DNA from: a bacterium
Lineage (GTDB): Bacteria > Actinomycetota > Acidimicrobiia > Acidimicrobiales > Ilumatobacteraceae
Reading direction: 5' to 3'
Length of the DNA: 5,726 bases
Assembly (NCBI GenBank): GCA_029978815.1
Contig: JAPOIQ010000092.1
Coordinates: 1-5,726, forward strand
In this document: one piece after another, positions 1 through 5,073 of the stretch
How positions within the stretch are numbered: position 1 is the stretch's first letter
How the letters are laid out: every line of letters begins with the position of its first letter
Translations under genes and position numbers: made by a program
Notes under the pieces: model-generated
Database searches by the model: none
What the model was told of the DNA's origin: nothing
Seen by the model: only the letters and a program-made list of their open reading frames with translations

Positions 1-1
1 G

Positions 2-733
2 ACCGAACAGCCTGCCGCTCCGACCCGTTGGACTGCGCAGTGGAAAGAACTCAAAGCCGAAGTCATTGATACAGGACTTTGCACCGGATGTTCAGGCTGC
101 GTCGTAACCTGCCCTCACGACGTCATCGGCTACGAGCACGAAGAAGGTAAGTATCTCCCATTCCACCTCGAATCGGAGCTTGGCCCCGACAACTGTGTGC
201 ACGGTGAGAAGGGCTGCACAACCTGCACTCGGGCATGTCCTCGATATGGCGCATGGGAGCCAGCCGCAGATATGCACCTCTTTGGCCGAGTCCGCGAACC
301 AGACGAAATGGCAGGTATCTGGCAACAGTTGCTGCTTACTCGTGCAAGTGACGAGATGGTGCACAAAATGGGCCAGGACGGCGGATTCGTATCTGCGATG
401 TTGATTTGGCTTCGCGAACACGACTACATCGATGCGGCCCTCGTGTCAGGAGTTGAAGACGACGATGCCTGGAAGGCAAAACCTGTTGTTGTCACCACCC
501 GTGACGAAATCCTCGCAACCGCCGGCAGCCGATACACCTATTGTGCGAATCCCCTCGCTCTACCCGAGGCAAAAGCGGCCGGCCACGAGCGCCTTGCACT
601 CGTCGGAATGGGATGCCAAACCTCATCACCGCCAACGATGTGGGATCGTCGGGCAGGCAAGGTCTCAAAACCGTTCCAGTTCAATATTGGGCTGCTGTGC
701 TCCAAAACCTTCGATGACGCCATCTTCACCTAA
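2..733 (+). CDS. FrhB family protein, N-terminal part ending at the premature TAA (partial at 5' end)
   Basis: This piece gives 243 visible residues. The first 4Fe-4S motif is C27-x2-C30-x2-C33-x3-C37-P (CTGCSGCVVTCP). The second is C65, C72, C75 and C79-P (GCTTCTRACPR). Then come KMGQDGGFVSAML (about 121-133), the F420/flavin-binding FrhB N region, and VGMGCQTSSPP (about 201-211), matching the family's G-x-x-C-Q element. The last conserved stretch is IGLLCSKTFDDAIF just before the stop. A product ending here would keep both Fe-S cluster sites but lose the C domain, so it is unlikely to work as a normal FrhB protein. The GTG at 197 is an internal codon, not a credible start, because the Fe-S motif upstream of it is intact. 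Confidence 0.7.
   Translation, partial: TEQPAAPTRWTAQWKELKAEVIDTGLCTGCSGCVVTCPHDVIGYEHEEGKYLPFHLESELGPDNCVHGEKGCTTCTRACPRYGAWEPAADMHLFGRVREPDEMAGIWQQLLLTRASDEMVHKMGQDGGFVSAMLIWLREHDYIDAALVSGVEDDDAWKAKPVVVTTRDEILATAGSRYTYCANPLALPEAKAAGHERLALVGMGCQTSSPPTMWDRRAGKVSKPFQFNIGLLCSKTFDDAIFT
731..733 (+). other. Premature in-frame TAA stop inside the FrhB-family gene
   Basis: The codons around the stop read TTC ACC TAA TTG TTC GAA. Sequence on both sides stays in the same frame and matches the same family, so a single base change explains it. GAA, CAA, AAA, TAC, TAT, TCA and TTA are all one step away from TAA. Glu or Gln would suit the polar helix between the two parts, but that is inference. It is the only TAA terminating a protein-coding frame that I annotate here: the other ends are seven TGA and one TAG. 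Confidence 0.9.
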
Positions 734-1174
734 TTGTTCGAAGCCAAATATGGCCTCAAGAAACAAGACATGGTGAAGATGAATATCAAAGGAGCGTTCC
801 AGATTTGGATGAAAGATGGCTCGTACCACGAGATCGACCTAAAGGAATGTCACGGCTGGACTCGTCAGGGCTGTACACACTGCCCCGACTTCGCCGCCGA
901 GCATGCAGATATCTCAACAGGCGGAATTGGTGAGGACAACGACTGGACGTTGACGATTGTTCGTACCGATCTCGGAGTCGAGGTCATTGAGCGGATGATC
1001 GCTGATGGATCAATCGTGGCTCGCCCAGCCCAAGAGGACGAAAAAGCAATGAAGCTCCTCAGGATGCTGTCAATTGTCAGCCGCCGGCGTTGGCCAAAGG
1101 ATGCTGATCCGGCTCCGGCAGTTGGAGTTCCGCCACCCAAGAAAAAAGCCGCAGCTCCTGCTCCGGCGAGTTGA
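734..1174 (+). CDS. FrhB family protein, C-terminal part after the premature stop
   Basis: This 146-residue piece carries the FrhB_FdhB C domain. It includes VKMNIKGAFQIWMKDGSYHE, then C-HGWTRQGCTHCPDF with cysteines typical of the family's C-terminal Fe-S site, then AEHADISTGGIG, a strongly characteristic FrhB motif. It ends with a basic/Ala/Pro tail (VPPPKKKAAAPAPAS). A TTG directly after the TAA (734) could in principle restart translation, and an ATG lies at 770, but neither has a convincing Shine-Dalgarno upstream. Separate expression is therefore doubtful. It is listed because gene callers may report it as its own gene. The stop TGA at 1172-1174 touches the stop of the opposing lipoprotein gene with no base between. 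Confidence 0.55.
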   Translation: MFEAKYGLKKQDMVKMNIKGAFQIWMKDGSYHEIDLKECHGWTRQGCTHCPDFAAEHADISTGGIGEDNDWTLTIVRTDLGVEVIERMIADGSIVARPAQEDEKAMKLLRMLSIVSRRRWPKDADPAPAVGVPPPKKKAAAPAPAS

Positions 1175-1468
1175 TCAGCCGCCGCGGCAAGCGGAAAGTT
1201 TTGCGCTGAACGAATCGAGCACGATTTGGTCTGCGCTGACTGCGATCAACTCGACCTCTTCTTCTGACATTGCTTCGACGACGTCGAGCATGCAGTCAAC
1301 TTGGGCATCGGTGATTTCGACACCGTTGTCATCGGTGGTTCCGCGAAGGGTCTCGATCATCTCGATCGCAACGAGTCTGGCCGGAGGCGGGCTCGAACAT
1401 CCGACGGCACCCACCGCAACGAGGGCAGCGAGTGCCAGAGAGAGAAGTGGACGCCGTTGAGTACTCAC
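1175..1468 (-). CDS. Small putative lipoprotein, function unknown
   Basis: The 97-residue product begins with a classic export signal: basic MSTQRRP, a hydrophobic Leu/Ala/Val run (residues 8-22), then a lipobox-like AVG-C24. Cleavage and lipid attachment at C24 would leave a mature protein of about 74 residues anchored on the outer face of the membrane. The mature part starts with a Pro-rich linker (SSPPPA) and continues as a probable small helical domain with only two more cysteines, C59 and C94, which could pair as a disulfide. The Ala at -3 is a weaker lipobox residue than the usual Leu. The start is a GTG whose first bases overlap the TGA stop of the uracil-DNA glycosylase gene (GTGA). 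I see no strong ribosome site, so it is probably translated by coupling. I recognise no named family, and a link to DNA repair is not implied by the overlap alone. Confidence 0.75.
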   Translation of the reverse strand: MSTQRRPLLSLALAALVAVGAVGCSSPPPARLVAIEMIETLRGTTDDNGVEITDAQVDCMLDVVEAMSEEEVELIAVSADQIVLDSFSAKLSACRGG

Positions 1469-2169
1469 GAGAATGTGAGGTTATCGGCGATCGTTGTCGC
1501 CGTCGCGATCACGTCGTCGAACATCTGCTCAGTCAGCCTTCCGGTGAAGGTGTTCTGTTGACTTGGATGGAAAGAACACACGAGCGCTGGATGCGAGCTC
1601 GTTGCTGGCACCACCACCCCATGGCCGAATGCAGGTCTCGGAGAAATTCCGAAATATCGGCAGGCGGCGTGATAGCCGAACGCCCCTAAACACACGACAA
1701 CCGAGCAATTTGTGAGCAATGAAAACTCTCTGCGAAGGAAAGGCTCACAGGCATCTCGCTCTTCGGTTGTCGGCTTATTCGCCGGTGGAGCACACCGAAC
1801 AGCGGCAAGAACCCACGCGTCGGTCAACGTGAGACCATCATCAACTGAGACTGAGGCTTCCTGATTTGCAAGTCCTGCTCGATACAGCGCTCGGAAGAGC
1901 CAGTCCCCACTTCGGTCACCAGTGAATACCCGTCCTGTCCGGTTGGCTCCGTGGGCGGCAGGGGCCAAACCCAAGAACACAATTCGTGCTGACCGATCTC
2001 CAAAGCCCGGAACCGGACGACCCCAATATTCCTCATCTCGGTACGCCGCCCGCTTCTCTTGCGCGACCTCCTCTCGCCACGACACCAAACGTGGACAGGA
2101 CCGGCAATTGATGATGTCGGCTTCAAGTGATTCAAAACTGTCGGAATGTGTGCCGTTGTCCTCGCTCAT
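1465..2169 (-). CDS. Family 5 uracil-DNA glycosylase (UdgB type, 4Fe-4S)
   Basis: The enzyme of this family removes uracil and some other deaminated bases from DNA, opening base-excision repair in the cytoplasm. The 234-residue product has four cysteines placed as in Fe-S UDGs: C22 and C25 (NCRSCPRLV), C126 (VRCAPPANKPT) and C141 (DACEPF). Motif A is GLAPAAHGANRTGR at 67-80, followed by FTGDRSGDWL at 82-91, the hallmark of family 5 rather than family 4. Motif B is H201-P-S-x2-N206. WGRPVPGFGD (49-58) is also family-typical. I chose the ATG at 2169 because AGAGGAGA lies just upstream. A longer frame to 2262 exists, but it would run into the divergent phosphatase gene and its extra residues look non-conserved. 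It is the first gene of a two-gene unit with the lipoprotein. Confidence 0.93.
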   Translation of the reverse strand: MSEDNGTHSDSFESLEADIINCRSCPRLVSWREEVAQEKRAAYRDEEYWGRPVPGFGDRSARIVFLGLAPAAHGANRTGRVFTGDRSGDWLFRALYRAGLANQEASVSVDDGLTLTDAWVLAAVRCAPPANKPTTEERDACEPFLRREFSLLTNCSVVVCLGAFGYHAACRYFGISPRPAFGHGVVVPATSSHPALVCSFHPSQQNTFTGRLTEQMFDDVIATATTIADNLTFS

Positions 2170-2172
2170 GCG

Positions 2173-2180
2173 TCTCCTCT
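2173..2180 (-). promoter_or_regulatory. Ribosome binding site of the uracil-DNA glycosylase gene
   Basis: On the minus strand the bases read AGAGGAGA, with GAGGAG ending 4 nt before the ATG at 2169. This strong anti-Shine-Dalgarno match decides the start in favour of 2169 over the upstream in-frame start at 2262. Confidence 0.75.
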
Positions 2181-2190
2181 GGTTCCGTTG

Positions 2191-2196
2191 TAGGTT
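2191..2196 (+). promoter_or_regulatory. Possible -10 element for the phosphatase operon (weak)
   Basis: TAGGTT fits the actinobacterial TANNNT -10 pattern and sits 9 bases before the ATG at 2206. That spacing would place transcription start at or very near the start codon, giving a leaderless message, which is common in Actinobacteria. No matching -35 is visible. The bases TAGGT could instead act as a weak, distant ribosome site. This is a suggestion only. Confidence 0.2.
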
Positions 2197-2205
2197 TGCA
2201 GATCG

Positions 2206-2856
2206 ATGGCAAAATCTCGAACAGCAACTCCCGCCTTCACAACGATTCTTCTCGTTCGTCACGGCAACACACCTACGACAGGGAAGGTCTTGCCTGGCCG
2301 GGCCAAAGGGCTCTCGCTCTCCGATAAAGGACGCGAACAGGCTGAAAATGCTGCCTTGCGAATCGGCGCACTCGCTCGGGTCGATGCCGTGTACTGCTCA
2401 CCGCTCGAACGTGCCCGCGAAACTGCGGCCCCAATCGCCGCTGCTCGCAATCTGAAACCAAAGATTGACCGCGGGCTACTTGAATGTGAATTCGGTGATT
2501 GGACCGGCGCACAACTCGCAAAACTGTCGAAATTGCCAGAGTGGTCAACCGTTCAACGGGCGCCATCGACATTCCGATTCCCGAATGGCGAGAGCTTCAC
2601 CGAAATGCAAGTACGAATCGTGTCAGCACTCGATCGACTTCGTGACGCTCATCCCGGTGGAACGATCGTCTGTGTGTCGCATGCCGACCCGATCAAGGCC
2701 GCTGTTGCGCACGCAGTTGGGACACACCTTGATCTCTTCCAACGCATCGTGATCTCTACCTGCTCGATTTCTGCGCTTGCGTGGTCCGCACACGGCCCGG
2801 CCGTGCTCGCCGTGAATACCACAGCTGGTCCGATTGGTGATCTTGCGCTGTCATGA
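2206..2856 (+). CDS. Histidine phosphatase superfamily protein, MSMEG_4193 type (phosphoglycerate mutase-like)
   Basis: This 216-residue cytoplasmic protein belongs to the phosphoglycerate mutase/acid phosphatase fold, which works through a phosphohistidine. The LLVRHGNT motif gives R18 and the nucleophile H19. SPLERARET supplies R69. LLECEFGDWTG supplies the acid E93 with G97 and W99. VCVSHADP gives the second histidine H159. All core residues are therefore present and the enzyme should be active. The true substrate is unknown, and the older label phosphoglycerate mutase is probably wrong. The DUF3090 and SCO1664-type genes that follow mark it as the actinobacterial MSMEG_4193 type (Rv2135c is, from memory, the M. 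tuberculosis counterpart). It is the first gene of a four-gene operon, and its TGA overlaps the next ATG by 4 nt (ATGA). The ATG at 2206 has no strong ribosome site. Confidence 0.9.
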   Translation: MAKSRTATPAFTTILLVRHGNTPTTGKVLPGRAKGLSLSDKGREQAENAALRIGALARVDAVYCSPLERARETAAPIAAARNLKPKIDRGLLECEFGDWTGAQLAKLSKLPEWSTVQRAPSTFRFPNGESFTEMQVRIVSALDRLRDAHPGGTIVCVSHADPIKAAVAHAVGTHLDLFQRIVISTCSISALAWSAHGPAVLAVNTTAGPIGDLALS

Positions 2857-3350
2857 ACCCGATCGACGCCTCCATTGACAATGTCGACGTCTTCACCACC
2901 GGAGCTATTGGCCGGCCAGGCCAACGAACATTTTTCCTCCAGGTGTCTGGTGAGGGATCTCGTTTCTCAGTGAAATGTGAGAAGTTGCAAGTCGCTGCAA
3001 TCTCTCAATATCTCGTGAACATCCTTCAGGACCTCCCGCCTGCTGAGGAACGGCCAATTGCAAACTCAATGGCACTCTCGACACCCGAAGCTCCCGCCTT
3101 CGTATTAGGGCGCATCGCTCTTGGTTATGACACGCATAACGATCGACTCATTCTCGAACTTGCAGAAATGGGAGAAACTGAGGACGACGAGTTCGAAGAC
3201 CTTGGCCGTATTCGTCTCTCCATTACCCGTGGACAAGCGACGGCATTTTGTGAGTATGCCGAGGCAGCGGTTTCAGCCGGGCGACCCCCATGTCACTGGT
3301 GTGATGGCGTCGTTGACCCAGATGGGCACGTATGTCCGCGGATGAATTAG
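2853..3350 (+). CDS. DUF3090 (TIGR03847-type) family protein
   Basis: The 165-residue product matches the actinobacterial DUF3090 family, whose biochemical role I do not know. GRPGQRTFFLQ (20-30) near the N terminus and GRPPCHWC followed by DPDGHVCPRMN at the C terminus are the diagnostic pieces. C147, C150 and C161, perhaps with H148 or H159, form a small metal-knuckle-like tail that could bind zinc; this is inferred from spacing. An acidic patch (EMGETEDDEFED, 105-116) interrupts the middle beta region. The chain ends right at CPRMN, slightly shorter than relatives that run on a few residues. It begins within the phosphatase stop (ATGA) and overlaps the next gene by 19 nt, so co-translation with both neighbours is likely. 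It lacks a signal peptide or membrane segment. Confidence 0.9.
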   Translation: MNPIDASIDNVDVFTTGAIGRPGQRTFFLQVSGEGSRFSVKCEKLQVAAISQYLVNILQDLPPAEERPIANSMALSTPEAPAFVLGRIALGYDTHNDRLILELAEMGETEDDEFEDLGRIRLSITRGQATAFCEYAEAAVSAGRPPCHWCDGVVDPDGHVCPRMN

Positions 3351-4036
3351 ACCGCATCGAATTCCTCGAGCAAGCCGACCTCGAAATTGAAGGTCGGATG
3401 CCATGGAGCTCTAATGCAACATTCGCGGTCTTTGTTCGCTCTGGAGATGTGGAGCACCGCGCGATTTATAAACCCATTCGTGGAGAACGCCCGCTCTGGG
3501 ACTTCGAACCCGGGCTTCATCGGCGTGAACGGGCTGCGTTCGTTGTCAGTGAGGCTCTCAAGATTGGCGCCGTTCCTCCGACGATCATTCGTGATGGACC
3601 ACTCGGCGTTGGATCATTGCAATGGTTTGTCGAAGCAGACCACTCAGAGCACTACTTCACCATCTTCGAATCACGTGAAGATCTTCATGATGAACTCCGT
3701 GGGATCGCCGTGCTCGACCTTGCAGCAAACAACACGGACCGCAAGAGCGGGCACTGTCTGCTCGCTCATTACCATGTGTGGGCGATTGACAATGGCCTTT
3801 GTTTCGCTGCCGAGTTCAAGTTGCGAACAGTCATCTGGGACTTCGGTGGAGAACCGATTTCGGCCAGTCATCGTGAGGCTCTTGCCGGCCTTGCCGACAA
3901 CCCGCCAGACGAACTTGACGAACTTCTCGACCAACACGAAATCGAAGCGATGCGAGAGCGCTGCCGCCACACTGCTGACGTAGGGGAATTTCCCATCGAC
4001 GAAACAGGTCATCGTTACCCTTGGCCACTGGTGTGA
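3332..4036 (+). CDS. SCO1664-type (TIGR03843) PI3/4-kinase-like protein
   Basis: The 234-residue product resembles the actinobacterial family with distant similarity to phosphatidylinositol 3/4-kinase and related small kinases. YKPIRGERPLWDFEPG (46-61) contains the likely nucleotide-binding K47. RRERAAF (64-70) offers the candidate partner acid E66. LDLAANNTDRKSGH (128-141) is the catalytic-loop equivalent with N134, D136, R137 and K138. AIDNGLCF (151-158) supplies the metal-binding D153; relatives I recall have His where this has N154. KLRTVIWDF (163-171) is also typical. It is probably an active small kinase, but its substrate, lipid, protein or metabolite, is unknown. The start at 3332 lies 19 nt inside the DUF3090 gene, and its TGA shares a base with the next ATG. 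The adjoining phosphatase suggests opposing reactions. Confidence 0.88.
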   Translation: MSADELDRIEFLEQADLEIEGRMPWSSNATFAVFVRSGDVEHRAIYKPIRGERPLWDFEPGLHRRERAAFVVSEALKIGAVPPTIIRDGPLGVGSLQWFVEADHSEHYFTIFESREDLHDELRGIAVLDLAANNTDRKSGHCLLAHYHVWAIDNGLCFAAEFKLRTVIWDFGGEPISASHREALAGLADNPPDELDELLDQHEIEAMRERCRHTADVGEFPIDETGHRYPWPLV

Positions 4037-5034
4037 TGTCGCCCGACCTGCAACCTGATGATGAACTTGATGCTGCGGTTCACCGAGCCGACCTCGATGA
4101 ACTCATTCGCCTGATTGATCGTCGTACCCAAGCGCGCGACTGGAGCGGCCTGAGTCGTACACGTCGTTCATGTGCAGCCGCTGTCGATACCGGACGACAA
4201 CTCTGGCCAGCAGCCACCCTCGCCGAATATCGCCTTGCCCTATGGGCACCCGATGAATGGTGCGCAACGGTGATGGAGGAAGACGCTGGCCGATTTACCC
4301 CCGGGCCACTCAGTGAGGTTGCCGCAGTTCACCACACGTGGGAGAACCTTTCACCGCATCTCGCGCATGGACCGTTGGCAACTTATTTTGCTCACGAACG
4401 CAGTCTTCGTGGAGAACGCATACCAGCCAACGATCAAGAGGCTCTCGTCCCGGTGATCGACATCCCGATCGACCTTCAAACATGGGAGCCGACCTATGGC
4501 GTTGCCACATATGACGACGACGGTGCTCACCATGACCGGCCAATGCGCACCAAATCAATGAGTGATATTGACCTACCGGTTGCTCCCGAACCCCTTGACG
4601 ACCCTGAGACGACACTGGCATTCGCACAGTTGGTCGAGATGTGGACCGAGAAATCGAATGGCCGATCAGAAGTGACATGCGTTGAGGGATCGGCCATCGA
4701 TGCCATCTCGGCCACCGGCGCTCGGCGAGCTCGCTCAAGAACCATGTCAACCCATGAGGCACTCGATCTCTTGCTGTGGGCCGGGTCGAGTGGAGGAGCC
4801 CATGGCCGCCGAAGAGGGGCTGCAACCGGTCGATTTAGTGTCTGGTGGTTGCTCGCCGCCCTCGTCGACTGCGAGTGGTCAGAGGACCTCCGGGAATTCA
4901 GCCTTCAGACCGAGCAACTCCGCTGGATGGAATGGGACGCGTGGGAGCCCGCTACGGGATGGGAATTACGTCTCGCTGTTGAGCACCCCGCAAGCGGAGT
5001 GTCGTGGTCATTTACCGCCAGCGACGTTGACTGA
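4036..5034 (+). CDS. Conserved-looking hypothetical protein, 332 residues
   Basis: I do not firmly recognise this protein. It is soluble, with no signal peptide or clear membrane span, and acidic at the N terminus. Residues 1-125 look mainly helical, with several Trp and His residues (RLALWAPDEWC, 66-76). A middle linker (150-195) is rich in Asp, Pro and His. The C-terminal part has the most distinctive motif, LLLWAGSSGGAHGRRRGAAT (245-264), a Gly/Arg-rich loop followed by GRFSVWWLLAAL (265-276). This faintly recalls actinobacterial DUF6183-type proteins, but I cannot confirm that. The ATG at 4036 overlaps the previous stop by one base (TGATG). GTG 4033 and TTG 4021 are possible earlier starts. 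Coupling to the trio suggests it belongs to the same process. Its stop is 37 bp from the convergent etfA stop. Confidence 0.8.
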   Translation: MSPDLQPDDELDAAVHRADLDELIRLIDRRTQARDWSGLSRTRRSCAAAVDTGRQLWPAATLAEYRLALWAPDEWCATVMEEDAGRFTPGPLSEVAAVHHTWENLSPHLAHGPLATYFAHERSLRGERIPANDQEALVPVIDIPIDLQTWEPTYGVATYDDDGAHHDRPMRTKSMSDIDLPVAPEPLDDPETTLAFAQLVEMWTEKSNGRSEVTCVEGSAIDAISATGARRARSRTMSTHEALDLLLWAGSSGGAHGRRRGAATGRFSVWWLLAALVDCEWSEDLREFSLQTEQLRWMEWDAWEPATGWELRLAVEHPASGVSWSFTASDVD

Positions 5035-5042
5035 AGATTGGT

Positions 5043-5073
5043 GAGTCTGGCACCCGAGCGGCGCCAGCGACTC
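5043..5073. terminator. Weak candidate stem-loop between convergent genes
   Basis: GAGTCTGGC (5043-5051) can pair with GCCAG-CG-ACTC (5063-5073), giving a 9-bp stem with a 2-nt bulge and an 11-nt loop. It sits between two converging stops, and its right arm covers the etfA stop codon, so it could act on either strand. No run of T follows it on either side, so a standard intrinsic terminator is not shown. Confidence 0.3.

Larger units (their letters stand above)
2..1174 (+). pseudogene. Coenzyme F420 hydrogenase/dehydrogenase beta-subunit (FrhB/FdhB) family protein, interrupted by an in-frame stop; 5' end at window edge
   Basis: One reading frame runs from base 2 to a TGA at 1172-1174, broken only by a TAA at 731-733. 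Without it the visible product would be about 390 residues, close to full length for this family. The order matches FrhB/FdhB proteins: an N-terminal two-cluster ferredoxin-like region, the FrhB_FdhB N domain and the C domain. Family members carry Fe-S clusters and a flavin and move electrons between F420, ferredoxin or another partner; the substrate here cannot be told. Base 1 is a G, so the true ATG could lie just outside the window, giving a start of M-TEQPAAPTRW; this is unproven. A short Ala/Pro/Lys tail (about 1114-1171) follows the domain. No frameshift is needed to join the halves. I call it a pseudogene because of the stop, but a very recent mutation or a sequence error is equally possible. 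Confidence 0.75.

Noticed and set aside
731..733. An alternative genetic code in which TAA is sense
   Set aside because: One event in one gene is no evidence for recoding. The lack of TAA stops elsewhere is expected with only eight stops and a TGA preference.
197..733. A stand-alone gene starting at GTG 197
   Set aside because: The frame is open upstream to the window edge and carries the first 4Fe-4S motif, so this codon is internal.
1740..2135. Other minus-strand and plus-strand frames within the glycosylase region
   Set aside because: The family 5 glycosylase motifs fix the true frame, and the others show no conserved features.
2170..2262. Longer N terminus of the uracil-DNA glycosylase starting at 2262
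   Set aside because: The extra 31 residues are Cys/Arg-rich, unlike the family, and overlap the divergent phosphatase gene. The ATG at 2169 has a strong ribosome site.
4310..4825. A 171-residue reading frame on the minus strand opposite the unknown operon gene
   Set aside because: It has no recognisable motifs and lies wholly opposite a coupled operon gene, so it looks like a shadow frame.
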